Below, piece after piece: positions 9,242 through 17,159 of a stretch of 64,000 nt of DNA. How positions within the stretch are numbered: the stretch's first letter is position 1; each line of letters starts with the position of its first letter. This DNA is from Stutzerimonas stutzeri. Lineage in GTDB: Bacteria; Pseudomonadota; Gammaproteobacteria; Pseudomonadales; Pseudomonadaceae. The notes under the pieces were generated by a model. The model saw only the letters and a program-made list of their open reading frames with translations. It was not told the origin of the DNA and searched no databases. Location of the stretch: positions 1,957,001-2,021,000 of the forward strand of contig NZ_JAGQFP010000001.1 in NCBI RefSeq assembly GCF_019090095.1, written 5' to 3'. The position numbers were made by a program, and so were the translations under genes.

Positions 9242-9245
9242 CGCG

Positions 9246-10466
9246 TTATCCAACCACACTGCCGAGCTGGAAGATGGGGAGGTACATCGCAACGATAAGC
9301 CCGCCTACCAGCGTGCCCAGCACCACCATGATCATCGGCTCCATGAGCGTCGTCAGGTTGTCGACCATGTTGTCGACCTCGTCCTCATAGAAACCCGCCA
9401 CCTTATCGAGCATTTCATCCAGCGAACCGGACTCCTCACCGATCGCCGTCATCTGGACCGCCATAGATGGGAACACGCCCGTGGTACGCATGGAGAAGTT
9501 CAATTGAACACCGGAGGAAACGTCGTTGCGGATCTTGGCGACCGCGTTGCGAAAGACCACATTACCGGTGGCCCCGGCGACCGAATCCAGCGCATCCACC
9601 AGCGGCACGCCTGCCGCAAAGGTGGTCGCCAAGGTGCGCGCATAGCGCGCCACCACCGCCTTGTACAAGATGTCGCCAACGATAGGCATCTTCAGCAAGG
9701 CTCGATCAAGCGAGTCACGGAATTTTTCCGATCGTTTGTAACCATGCTTGAACAGGAAGGCCGCAACGAACAGCGACAACCCAACGAGATACCACCATTC
9801 CTGCAGCCAGCGCGAGAGCCCGACCACCATCATGGTGAAGGCCGGCAGCTCCGCACCGAAGCCCGCGAACACGCTTTCGAATTGCGGAACCACTTTGATA
9901 AGCAGAACAGCCGAGACGATGATCGCGACCACGATGACCGCAATCGGATAGGTCATCGCCTTTTTGATCTTTGCTTTCAACTGCTCGGTTTTTTCCTTGT
10001 ACGTCGCAACCCTGTCCAGCAATGTCTCAAGCGCACCGGATTGTTCGCCGGATTCCACCAGGTTGCAGTAAAGGTCATCGAAATACTGGGGCTTCTTGCG
10101 CAGCGATCCGGCAAAGCTATTACCGGCGGCGACTTCCTGCTTGATCTCGTCTACCAGCTTGCGCATGTTGGGATTGTCGAAGCCCTCGCCGATGATGTCG
10201 AACGACTGAAGCAGCGGCACTCCGGCCTTCATCATGGTGGCCATCTGCCGAGTGAACAGCGCGATGTCCATCGGCTTGATCTTCTTGCCAGCGCCAAATA
10301 GCGAGACGGCTTTCTTGCGCACCTTGAGCGGATTGATACCTTGCTTGCGCAGCTGCGCCTTGATCAGCGCCGGGCTTTGCCCGGAAAGCTCACCTTTGAT
10401 CTTGCTGCCCTTACGGTCAGTCCCTTCCCAGGTGAACACACTGGTTTTCAACGCTTTTTCCGCCAT
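9246..10466 (-). CDS. pilC: Type IV pilus inner-membrane platform protein PilC
   Basis: 406-residue GspF/PilC platform protein. There are two homologous cytoplasmic helical domains (about 70-190 and 275-395), each followed by membrane segments; the second repeat has the typical GEESGSLDEML. The N-terminal segment FTWEGTDRKG is characteristic. It connects the PilB/PilT motors to the pilus base. It lies 2 bp after pilB and 4 bp before pilD. Confidence 0.97.
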   Translation of the reverse strand: MAEKALKTSVFTWEGTDRKGSKIKGELSGQSPALIKAQLRKQGINPLKVRKKAVSLFGAGKKIKPMDIALFTRQMATMMKAGVPLLQSFDIIGEGFDNPNMRKLVDEIKQEVAAGNSFAGSLRKKPQYFDDLYCNLVESGEQSGALETLLDRVATYKEKTEQLKAKIKKAMTYPIAVIVVAIIVSAVLLIKVVPQFESVFAGFGAELPAFTMMVVGLSRWLQEWWYLVGLSLFVAAFLFKHGYKRSEKFRDSLDRALLKMPIVGDILYKAVVARYARTLATTFAAGVPLVDALDSVAGATGNVVFRNAVAKIRNDVSSGVQLNFSMRTTGVFPSMAVQMTAIGEESGSLDEMLDKVAGFYEDEVDNMVDNLTTLMEPMIMVVLGTLVGGLIVAMYLPIFQLGSVVG

Positions 10467-10468
10467 GG

Positions 10469-12175
10469 TTAATCCTTGGTCACGCGATTGACTTCTTCCA
10501 GGCTGGTGATGCCATTCATGGCCTTCACCAACCCGGAAATGCGCAGATCATTGAAACCATCTTTGCGCGCCTGGATGGCGATATCGATGGAGTTACCTTC
10601 CTCCATGATAAGCCGCTGCAGGGCTGGCGTGATTTTAACCACTTCATAAATACCGACACGGCCTTTGTAACCGCCGTTGCAATTATCACAGCCCACCGGC
10701 CCGTAAAGCTGGAAGGTGCCGATGCGGTCTTCGGGAAACCCTTCCTTTAACAGTGCCTCGCGCGGTACCTCGACCTCCTTCTTGCAGCTTGAACACAGCT
10801 TCCGAGCCAGGCGCTGGGCAATGATCAGGTTGACCGAGGTCGCGATATTGAAGGCCGGCACGCCCATGTTGCGCAGCCGCGTCAGCGTTTCAGCCGCACT
10901 GTTGGTATGCAGTGTCGACATCACCATATGGCCGGTCTGCGCGGCCTTGACCGCAATCTCCGCGGTTTCCAGGTCACGGATCTCGCCCACCATGATGATG
11001 TCCGGGTCCTGACGCAGGAACGCACGCAGCGCCTGGGCGAAGTCCATACCCTGCCGAGGGTTGACGTTGACTTGATTAATGCCTTCCAGGTTGATCTCGA
11101 CCGGATCCTCGGCCGTGGAAATATTTACATCGACAGTATTGAGAATATTCAGACCGGTATAGAGGGAAACCGTCTTACCCGAACCGGTGGGCCCCGTGAC
11201 GAGAATCATCCCTTGCGGCTGTTTGAGCGCGGTCAAATAGAGTTCTTTCTGGTCCTCCTCGTAACCCAGGGCATCGATGCCCATCTTGGCGCTGGAGGAA
11301 TCCAGAATACGCATCACGATCTTTTCGCCCCACAGGGTCGGCAGGCTATTGACGCGAAAGTCGATGGATTTGGCCTTGGAGACCTTCATCTTGATCCGCC
11401 CATCCTGCGGCTTGCGCCGCTCGGCAATGTCCAAGGCGGCCATTACCTTCAAACGGGCCGAAATCCGGCTGACCAACTGTACGGGCGGCCTCGCCACTTC
11501 ATGCAGCACGCCATCGGTACGGAAGCGAACGCGGTACGACTTTTCATAAGGCTCGAAATGGAGGTCGGAAGAGCCGCGCTTGATCGCATCCAGCAGCATC
11601 TTATTGACGAAGCGAACGACAGGCGCATCGTCCGCCTCGTTATGCTCGCCCTCATCCTTCTCAGCGGCACCGCCGCCCACCTCGATGTCGAGATCGTCTA
11701 GATCAGTGTCAGACAGCCCATCCAACGCAGTGCTGGCCGATTCGAACAACTTCTCGATGGCCTCGCCAAGCTTGTCGTCCTCCACCAGAACAGACTCGAC
11801 CGAGAGCCCGGTATTAAACTGGATGTCACTGATGGCTTGATGATTGGTAGGATCGGAAATGGCTACATACAGCTTGTTGCCGCGTCGCGACAACGGTAGT
11901 ACACGGTGCTGGCGAACCAACTTTTCGCTGACCAGATCCTTGGGCTGGGCTTCTTTATCTAGCGCACCGAGGTCGAAGTAAGGTACCCCAAACTGCTCGC
12001 CTGCGACTTCCGCCACCGCCCGGCTTTTAACCAGCTTGTTCTGCACCAGCCAGGAAACCAGCGGCACCTGATTGCGGAGAGCTTGCTGCTGGGCCTGCAG
12101 CGCGACCTTTTCTTCGAGCTGGCCGACCAGCACTAGCTGGCGTGCCAATCCACCGAGGGGAGCGTTTTCGTTCAT
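10469..12175 (-). CDS. pilB: Type IV pilus extension ATPase PilB
   Basis: 568-residue hexameric assembly motor. The N-terminal GspE/MshEN domain is followed by the ATPase core: Walker A GPTGSGKT (328-335), Asp box STAEDPVE, Walker B IIMVGEIRD, His box MSTLHTNSA. A zinc-binding tetracysteine pair follows (CSSC and CDNC). All catalytic parts are intact, so the pilus machine should be functional. It is transcribed away from the pilin gene, from a good sigma70-like promoter. Confidence 0.97.
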   Translation of the reverse strand: MNENAPLGGLARQLVLVGQLEEKVALQAQQQALRNQVPLVSWLVQNKLVKSRAVAEVAGEQFGVPYFDLGALDKEAQPKDLVSEKLVRQHRVLPLSRRGNKLYVAISDPTNHQAISDIQFNTGLSVESVLVEDDKLGEAIEKLFESASTALDGLSDTDLDDLDIEVGGGAAEKDEGEHNEADDAPVVRFVNKMLLDAIKRGSSDLHFEPYEKSYRVRFRTDGVLHEVARPPVQLVSRISARLKVMAALDIAERRKPQDGRIKMKVSKAKSIDFRVNSLPTLWGEKIVMRILDSSSAKMGIDALGYEEDQKELYLTALKQPQGMILVTGPTGSGKTVSLYTGLNILNTVDVNISTAEDPVEINLEGINQVNVNPRQGMDFAQALRAFLRQDPDIIMVGEIRDLETAEIAVKAAQTGHMVMSTLHTNSAAETLTRLRNMGVPAFNIATSVNLIIAQRLARKLCSSCKKEVEVPREALLKEGFPEDRIGTFQLYGPVGCDNCNGGYKGRVGIYEVVKITPALQRLIMEEGNSIDIAIQARKDGFNDLRISGLVKAMNGITSLEEVNRVTKD

Positions 12176-12210
12176 CGAGCGGCCTATAAAGGCAAAGTGA
12201 AGTTCGCGCC

Positions 12211-12239
12211 CTTATAGCGTGTTTCCCTTCGTGCGCCAA
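12211..12239 (-). promoter_or_regulatory. Predicted sigma70 promoter of pilBCD
   Basis: Minus-strand TTGGCG, 17-bp spacer, TATAAG. The start of transcription would be about 30 bp before the pilB ATG. Confidence 0.55.
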
Positions 12240-12653
12240 ACGCGCCAAAACGAAGTGGCAAAAAGTGTCACTTGATGACTGGAACGGTTAATCACAGCTG
12301 ACGCCTTACCGTTATCCGCATTAATCAAAGCCGCAACCATCAACTCCCAGCAGCTTTCCTGGTGAGGCGCGCCCCGCGCCGAATGGCAGGCAACCCCTGG
12401 CCAACAAAACGCCCCCAAGGACGGGCCTCTCATAAAGCGCCCCCCGCCACCTGCAACACCGCTTCAAACCGCACAACAGAAGAGCACAGCCACCGTTACC
12501 ACCGCTCTTGCAGGCGCCACGCTCCGCGTCGAAAGCAACCCCTAGCCAATCCCCACCCCACCAAACCCACTGGCGACCGGACCAATAACCCACCCCTCGA
12601 AAACCTTGACCCACAACACACTTCAGAAGCCAACCTCAAACACCCCGCCCCGC
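12240..12653. other. Long pilB-pilA intergenic region, C-rich, with a diverged direct repeat
   Basis: No credible gene. The plus strand is markedly C- and A-rich and G-poor over roughly 12400-12660. A diverged repeat of about 40 bp is visible: 12366-12403 and 12512-12549 share GGCGC, CCGCG(C/T)CGAA and GCAACCCCT(G/A)GCCAA. The segment is the natural place for binding sites of the PilR activator of the sigma-54 pilin promoter. A TGTCAC at about 12267 is the only sequence resembling a PilR-type TGTC core, which is weak evidence. Confidence 0.4.
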
Positions 12654-12670
12654 TTGGCACAGAAGCTGCT
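12654..12670 (+). promoter_or_regulatory. Sigma-54 (RpoN) promoter of the short pilin gene
   Basis: TTGGCAC-AGAAGC-TGCT matches the -24/-12 consensus, with the invariant GG (12656-12657) and GC (12668-12669) separated by exactly 10 bp. The start of transcription would be about 12681, some 35 bp before the pilin ATG. pilA genes of P. aeruginosa and Geobacter are both transcribed by RpoN with PilR. rpoN itself is in this window at 35734. Confidence 0.85.
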
Positions 12671-12715
12671 CCTGCCTAACCAGGTCCAACGACCTCACCA
12701 ACAAGGAGCTTTTCA

Positions 12716-12901
12716 ATGAAGTCCATCAAAAAGCAAAAAGGTTTCACCCTGATCGAGCTTATGATCGTAATCGCGATCATTGGCATTCTCGCAGCGATCG
12801 CGATTCCTCAGTTCAACGATTACCGCGCAAAAGCAAACGACGCCACTGCCTTAGCAGATGCTAAGAACGGAATCACCGCCATCATCTCGTCGCTTCGCTA
12901 A
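12716..12901 (+). CDS. pilA: Short type IV pilin (PilA-N-like, 61 aa)
   Basis: Class III-type leader MKSIKKQKG followed by a perfect type IVa N-terminus [20 protein letters not shown]. Cleavage by PilD after Gly9 leaves 52 residues, with the methylated Phe1, the assembly residue Glu5, Pro22, F24 and Y27 all present. The protein stops at about the end of the N-terminal alpha helix, so the globular head, D-loop and disulfide of ordinary pilins (about 140-150 aa) are missing. AAGGAG lies 10 bp before the ATG and a sigma-54 promoter lies upstream. The position opposite pilB is that of the major pilin in pseudomonads. Geobacter PilA-N is the nearest known design; aromatic residues at its positions 32, 51 and 57 have no counterpart here. 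A frameshifted long pilin is unlikely, because the next ORF is a separate secreted protein. Confidence 0.9.
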   Translation: MKSIKKQKGFTLIELMIVIAIIGILAAIAIPQFNDYRAKANDATALADAKNGITAIISSLR

Positions 12902-12913
12902 TTGAGGTTTCCC

Positions 12914-13342
12914 ATGAAAAAGATTGCTCTTGCACTCATCTGCGTTGTTTCTTCTGGCGCGGCTTCCGCCGTTGAATTTGAAGCATCAAAGAAATTGCTT
13001 ATGGCTGATTGCCCTAAGCTTTTAAATGAAGATGTCCAGATCAACCTCTCCAACAATGTAGTTGGTGGTGCTGCATGCGGAACCAACGCTCTCGCCCTAG
13101 CGACCTGCAGTATCGGTGGACGGACAAGCACCCGTACCGTAGAAAAATTTGACTGTACAGAGGATGCAGACGGCAACGAGACTTGCAACTCGTTCGATCC
13201 AAAGCAATATGAACCTGCGCCTGCCGGGGCAACTATGGCGACTGCCTCAACTGCTCAAGGCACTGTGATCCCCGCCTACCCAGGCGTTGACTGCAGCGCT
13301 ACTGCGGCCCAAACCGCAGCAACGAAACGCGTCGGCAGCTAA
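12914..13342 (+). CDS. Secreted cysteine-rich protein, candidate pilin head/partner (PilA-C-like)
   Basis: 142-residue protein starting 12 bp after the pilin stop, with its own GAGG ribosome site 6 bp before the ATG. An earlier in-frame ATG four codons upstream is less well spaced. A Sec signal peptide (MKKIALALICVVSSGAASA, cleavage about residue 19) is followed by about 123 mature residues with six cysteines and a Gly/Ala/Thr-rich C-terminal half. I recognise no domain. It has no prepilin leader. Its place directly behind a headless pilin, on the same sigma-54 transcript, suggests that it supplies the missing head, as PilA-C does for PilA-N in Geobacter. Codon choice is visibly AT-richer than the neighbours, which suggests transfer. 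The function is inferred from context. Confidence 0.75.
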   Translation: MKKIALALICVVSSGAASAVEFEASKKLLMADCPKLLNEDVQINLSNNVVGGAACGTNALALATCSIGGRTSTRTVEKFDCTEDADGNETCNSFDPKQYEPAPAGATMATASTAQGTVIPAYPGVDCSATAAQTAATKRVGS

Positions 13343-13401
13343 GCAGCTTGTAGCTCGGGTGAATTTCCCACAGCTATGCACTGCCTAACGGCAGCGATAA
13401 C

Positions 13402-13430
13402 AAAACCCTGCCCTTCGGCAGGGTTTTTTT
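13402..13430 (+). terminator. Rho-independent terminator after the pilin pair
   Basis: AACCCTGCC / GGCAGGGTT, a perfect 9-bp stem with loop CTTC, then a run of T. It isolates the two-gene pilin unit from the ABC transporter operon that follows. Confidence 0.93.
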
Positions 13431-13558
13431 CCGGGAATCGTATTAGGCAACAGTACGACATCGACGCAAACCCAGCGCGACGACAAGCAAACTTGCCTCT
13501 ATTTAAATACTTGTCGCATATCGCACTTCCCACTATGCCTTGCCCCATCGGAACGCAT

Positions 13559-13564
13559 TATAAT
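13559..13564 (+). promoter_or_regulatory. Candidate -10 box for the ABC transporter operon
   Basis: A consensus TATAAT lies 40 bp before the permease ATG and after the pilin terminator. No convincing -35 hexamer is found at 16-18 bp, so the promoter may be activator-dependent or the match may be chance. Confidence 0.35.
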
Positions 13565-13604
13565 TCCAACCCGCATGTTAACCGCTATAGCCAGATAACC
13601 TTCC

Positions 13605-14414
13605 ATGCTGTCATCTGCAAATATCTCAACCGCGTTCCGCCTCGCCTTCCGCGCCCGCTTTGGCTGGCTAGCCGGGGGCTCGCTACTTATAGTGATGCTC
13701 GCTGCATTTTTGGCCGCTCAGTTCAGCGGGCGCCAACCCGCTACCGTTGCCATTGATCTCGGCGTTTCGGTTATCCGCTTGCTGCTACCTTTGGTACTGA
13801 TATTGATGACCCAAGAGCTGCTGTCACGTGAGTTTGATCGCCGCTACTTTCTCAATACGCTGTCTTACCCACATCCACGATACAGGTTGTTGCTGGGCCG
13901 CTTTACGGCCGTGACGATGCTGACACTCGGATTATTAATGGTCCTTTCAGGAGCATTGGCGCTGTTGGTCTGGTTGATCGGTAAGGGTTACTCGCAAAGC
14001 ACGCCGGTTGCGCTTGGCCTTCATTACGTCGTCACCATCGTATTTATTGGCGTCGATCTGCTGGTGCTGACCGCCGCCGCCACCCTGCTTGCGGTGGTTG
14101 CGTCCACGCCCAGCTTCGTACTGGTCGGCACATTCGGCTTTATGCTTGTGGCGCGCTCGTTCGGCACCATCGTCGAGCTGCTGACGCGCAATGCAACGGT
14201 GGTGTCAGACGGGGAAACCTACCGCTCTGGCATCGGAGCGCTGAGCTATCTATTGCCGGACCTAGGCGCGCTGGACGTGCGGATGGTTACGCTCTATGGC
14301 CACATGGACCTGCTGCCAGCCGACTGGCCCTGGCTGGTGCTCTCGAGCCTGGCCTACACAGCCGGTCTGCTCGCCTTGGCGGTATGGGCGCTGCAACGCA
14401 AGCGTTTCGCCTGA
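13605..14414 (+). CDS. ABC-2-type transporter permease, pilus-linked (PilI-like)
   Basis: 269-residue membrane protein with about six predicted helices: about 20-40, 52-70, 103-127, 140-165, 172-190 and 243-262. This is the plan of ABC-2 permeases. A cytoplasmic segment, QELLSREFDRRYFLNTLSYP, after the second helix is typical of the coupling region. It is first in a three-gene operon; the next ATG is 1 bp after its stop. In Myxococcus xanthus an ABC transporter encoded by pilH/pilI among the pil genes is needed for pilus formation. Assignment to that role rests on position and on the ATPase partner, not on a sequence search. Confidence 0.75.
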   Translation: MLSSANISTAFRLAFRARFGWLAGGSLLIVMLAAFLAAQFSGRQPATVAIDLGVSVIRLLLPLVLILMTQELLSREFDRRYFLNTLSYPHPRYRLLLGRFTAVTMLTLGLLMVLSGALALLVWLIGKGYSQSTPVALGLHYVVTIVFIGVDLLVLTAAATLLAVVASTPSFVLVGTFGFMLVARSFGTIVELLTRNATVVSDGETYRSGIGALSYLLPDLGALDVRMVTLYGHMDLLPADWPWLVLSSLAYTAGLLALAVWALQRKRFA

Positions 14415-14415
14415 T

Positions 14416-15252
14416 ATGCGCAAGAGCCGCTCCTTATCCTTGGCGCTGGTAAGTTTCGCCCTGTTTGCGGGGTTGGCCGCCTGGCGTGCCCAGCAGCCAG
14501 TTGAGGTCACGCCGCAACTTGTTACCGGTCGGGTCGTCATACCCGCCCCTCTGCTGGTACTGCTGAACGGTGGCGACCGCTTCCTCGCCGCCGACCTTGA
14601 AACCATGCGCCTCTCAGCTACCGGCATGGATGACCGCGGCGTCGATACTGGCTACTTGATCCGCGCCCAACGCGAAGTTGCCCGCCTAAACCCGTGCCAT
14701 GAAGACAACTATTACCTGGCCAACGGCCTGCTTACCTGGGGCGGCGCGGTCGAGGAAGGCAACGACGTGCTGCGCGCTGCCGTCGCGTGCCGCTTCTGGG
14801 ATGAATTCCCGCCCTTTTTCTACGGTATCAATCTGTCGTTTTTCCAACACGATAACGAAGAAGCGGCTCGAATGCTGGAGATCGGTGCAGAGCGCTCCAC
14901 GCAGAATACCGCGGCCATGCGCAAGTTGGCGGTCATGCTACGCGCCGAGCAGTTCGCCGATGAGCGCCTCGCCCTCAACTACCTGATCCAGCAACGCGAC
15001 AGCGCTGTCGACCCCAAGCTGCGGGACATGCTCGACAAGCGCGTCATTCGTCTGCAGGGTTTGATTGCGCTACGAGAAGCGCAGCGCCGCTACGAGCAAA
15101 CACATGGGCCATTGATGGCGCTGGATCAACTGGTCGAGCAACACCTGATCGACAGCCTGCCAACCGACCCCTTGCGCCTCGGCTACGAGCTGCGCGATGG
15201 GCACATCGACTTGAAGAAATTGAAGATTGCCGGACTGGAGGAACAGCCTTGA
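14416..15252 (+). CDS. Membrane-anchored 278-aa protein of the ABC operon, function unknown
   Basis: 278 residues with an N-terminal signal or anchor segment (MRKSRSLSLALVSFALFAGL) and a periplasmic helical domain. Repeated helix pairs (about 80-240: DNYYLANGLLTWGG, FFYGINLSFFQHD, MRKLAVMLRAE) look like degenerate TPR units. It starts 1 bp after the permease stop and overlaps the ATPase start, so its product probably works with the transporter. A third gene of unknown fold (pilG) also accompanies pilH/pilI in Myxococcus; equivalence is a guess from gene order. No catalytic motif was seen. Confidence 0.65.
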   Translation: MRKSRSLSLALVSFALFAGLAAWRAQQPVEVTPQLVTGRVVIPAPLLVLLNGGDRFLAADLETMRLSATGMDDRGVDTGYLIRAQREVARLNPCHEDNYYLANGLLTWGGAVEEGNDVLRAAVACRFWDEFPPFFYGINLSFFQHDNEEAARMLEIGAERSTQNTAAMRKLAVMLRAEQFADERLALNYLIQQRDSAVDPKLRDMLDKRVIRLQGLIALREAQRRYEQTHGPLMALDQLVEQHLIDSLPTDPLRLGYELRDGHIDLKKLKIAGLEEQP

Positions 15253-16145
15253 GCGCAGCCGTAGAGTTTAAGGGTGTCAGCCATACCTACCGAGCCAAGG
15301 GCAAGCAGGTTCAAGCGGTCCGTGATGTCAGTTTCAGCCTGGCCGAGGGCGAGGTGTTCGGCTTCGTCGGCCCGAACGGCGCGGGCAAGTCCACCACCAT
15401 CAAGATCCTGCTGGACATCATCAATGACTATCAGGGCCAGGTGACGCTTTACGGCACTGACGCCCGCCGTGCCGAGTCCCGACAGCATTTGGCTTATGTA
15501 CCTGAGGCACCGGCGCTGTACGACCAGTTCACCCCGCTGGAAATCCTGCGTATGGGCTTGTCCATGTATGGCATCAAACGCAGCGATGCCGACGCATGGT
15601 GCATGCAGTGGCTGGAGCGGTTCTCCGTGGACGGCACAGGCAAGCGACGGATGCGCGAACTGTCCAAAGGCAATGCACAACGCGTTGCGCTGGCGCACGC
15701 CATGGCTGTCGAGCCGCGAATGCTGATTCTCGATGAACCGCTCTCGGGTCTCGACCCCGTGGGCCGCAAGGATGTGGTTGAGATCCTCAACGACTACAAG
15801 AAGCAAGGCGGCGCGATTTTTTTTACCTCTCACGTGCTGCACGACGTGGAGCGGATCGCTGATCGTTTCGGCTTTATCAACAAAGGCAAGCTGGTGACCG
15901 TCCGCTCTCCCCGCGAACTGGCTGCGGAGCGGGCAGACTGCTTTATCCTGCGCTATCAGCTCGACAAGCCACTCAACCCTTCGTCCGTCGCACTGCGTCC
16001 CGGAGAGTACGAGTGCGAGCTGTCGCAGACGGACTTGCCCGCCGCCATCGCCCACTTGAGCAACAACGGCGGCCACCTGCTGACCATCAAGCCTGCCGTG
16101 TCCTTGGAAACCGTCTTCTTCCGCATCCTGGCCGAAGCATCCTGA
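15249..16145 (+). CDS. ABC transporter ATP-binding protein, pilus-linked (PilH-like)
   Basis: 298-residue ATPase with Walker A GPNGAGKST (41-49), signature LSKGNAQR, Walker B MLILDEPLSGLDP and switch histidine TSH. It also has a C-terminal extension of about 85 residues of the type seen in ABC-2 exporters. Translation starts at a TTG overlapping the TGA of the previous gene, with GGAGG upstream, a tightly coupled arrangement. With the 13605 permease it makes a complete ABC-2 transporter. Substrate unknown; its location beside the short-pilin pair points to pilus biogenesis or pilin-partner handling. Confidence 0.85.
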   Translation: MSAAVEFKGVSHTYRAKGKQVQAVRDVSFSLAEGEVFGFVGPNGAGKSTTIKILLDIINDYQGQVTLYGTDARRAESRQHLAYVPEAPALYDQFTPLEILRMGLSMYGIKRSDADAWCMQWLERFSVDGTGKRRMRELSKGNAQRVALAHAMAVEPRMLILDEPLSGLDPVGRKDVVEILNDYKKQGGAIFFTSHVLHDVERIADRFGFINKGKLVTVRSPRELAAERADCFILRYQLDKPLNPSSVALRPGEYECELSQTDLPAAIAHLSNNGGHLLTIKPAVSLETVFFRILAEAS

Positions 16146-16171
16146 CCACTGTGTTGCCGGTTACCGCGAGC

Positions 16172-16500
16172 GTCGGATTATGGCTTCGGCCAATCCAACC
16201 TACCCGGCCGGCACGGTGCTGCTTTCGTAGGATGGAATCGCCGAAGGCGCTTCCGTCGTTCACCGCGCGTGGTCACATTGATCGGCCAGACACCGCACCC
16301 GCACGCACCTCGCGAGCGTCGGATTACGCCTGCGGCCAATCCAACCTACCCGGCCGGCACGGTGCTGCTTTCGTAGGATGGAATCGCCGAAGGCGCTTCC
16401 GTCGTTACCGCGTGTGGGCACAGCGATCGGCCAGACACCGCACCTGCATGCGCGCACCCCTCGCGAGCGTCGGATTACGCCTGCGGCCAATCCAACCTAC
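16172..16500. repeat. REP/BIME array, upstream part (3 units)
   Basis: Units begin at about 16172, 16318 and 16469 with GTCGGATTACGCCTGCGGCC and run on into AATCCAACCTAC. Each complete unit also carries an inverted relative, GTAGGATGGAATCGCCGAAG followed by GCGCTTCCGTCGTT, so the pairs are head to head, as in BIMEs. A spacer with ATCGGCCAGACACCGCACC completes a period of about 150 bp. The third unit is truncated just before the RAYT gene. Confidence 0.88.
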
Positions 16501-16605
16501 ATCGCCTGCGCATCGGTTTGCAGCTTGTCGTTTATCACGAATAGGCCGCACCAACGGCGATTGGTCTCGCCTAAACTTCCAGCAAATGCAACGCCGGAGG
16601 CAAGG

Positions 16606-17154
16606 ATGCCCAATTATCGTCGAGCCCTCGCTCCAGGAGCGAGCTGGTTTTTCACCGTCAATCTTTTGCAGCGTCGCGGTAATGATTTGCTGCTCCGCCA
16701 TATCGATCTGCTCCGAGCGTCGGTCCGGCGTGTGCATCGGCGCCATCCCTTTACCATCGATGCCTGGGTGGTGCTGCCCGAGCATATGCATTGCGTCTGG
16801 ACACTGCCGCCAGGTGATGCGGACTACTCGCTGCGTTGGCGCTTGATCAAGACGTTCTTCTGCCGCGCCTTGCCTTATGACGAGCACCGGTCGGCGGTGC
16901 GCCTGCAGCGAGGCGAGCGTGGTGTCTGGCAACGTCGTTACTGGGAGCACATGATCCGTGACGAACACGACTTCCGCCGGCATGTCGATTACGTCTATGT
17001 GAATCCGCTCAAGCATGGCCTGGTTCGGCGCGTACGCGACTGGCCTTATTCGAGCTTTCATCGTGATGTGCGTGCCGGACTTTATCCAGCTGATTGGGCG
17101 GGCGATCCGTCGCTTCTCATCCCTGGAGCGGAGCGTGGGTTTCGCGCCCCGTAA
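16606..17154 (+). CDS. REP-associated tyrosine transposase (RAYT)
   Basis: 182-residue Y1/IS200-like single-strand transposase. The HUH metal-binding motif is in PEHMHCVW, and the catalytic tyrosine region reads YVYVNPLKHGLV, both hallmarks of the RAYT family. CGGAGG lies upstream of the ATG. Longer in-frame starts reach into the REP units and are not used. RAYTs are single-copy chromosomal genes that recognise REP hairpins and are thought to spread them. This one sits inside its own array, three units before and seven after. The gene appears intact. Confidence 0.93.
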   Translation: MPNYRRALAPGASWFFTVNLLQRRGNDLLLRHIDLLRASVRRVHRRHPFTIDAWVVLPEHMHCVWTLPPGDADYSLRWRLIKTFFCRALPYDEHRSAVRLQRGERGVWQRRYWEHMIRDEHDFRRHVDYVYVNPLKHGLVRRVRDWPYSSFHRDVRAGLYPADWAGDPSLLIPGAERGFRAP

Positions 17155-17159
17155 TCTCC

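Noticed and set aside
12716..13342. pilA as a frameshifted or interrupted long pilin pseudogene
   Set aside because: The downstream frame has its own ribosome site and a complete Sec signal peptide. It does not continue pilin helix sequence in any frame, and both genes share a clean promoter and terminator.
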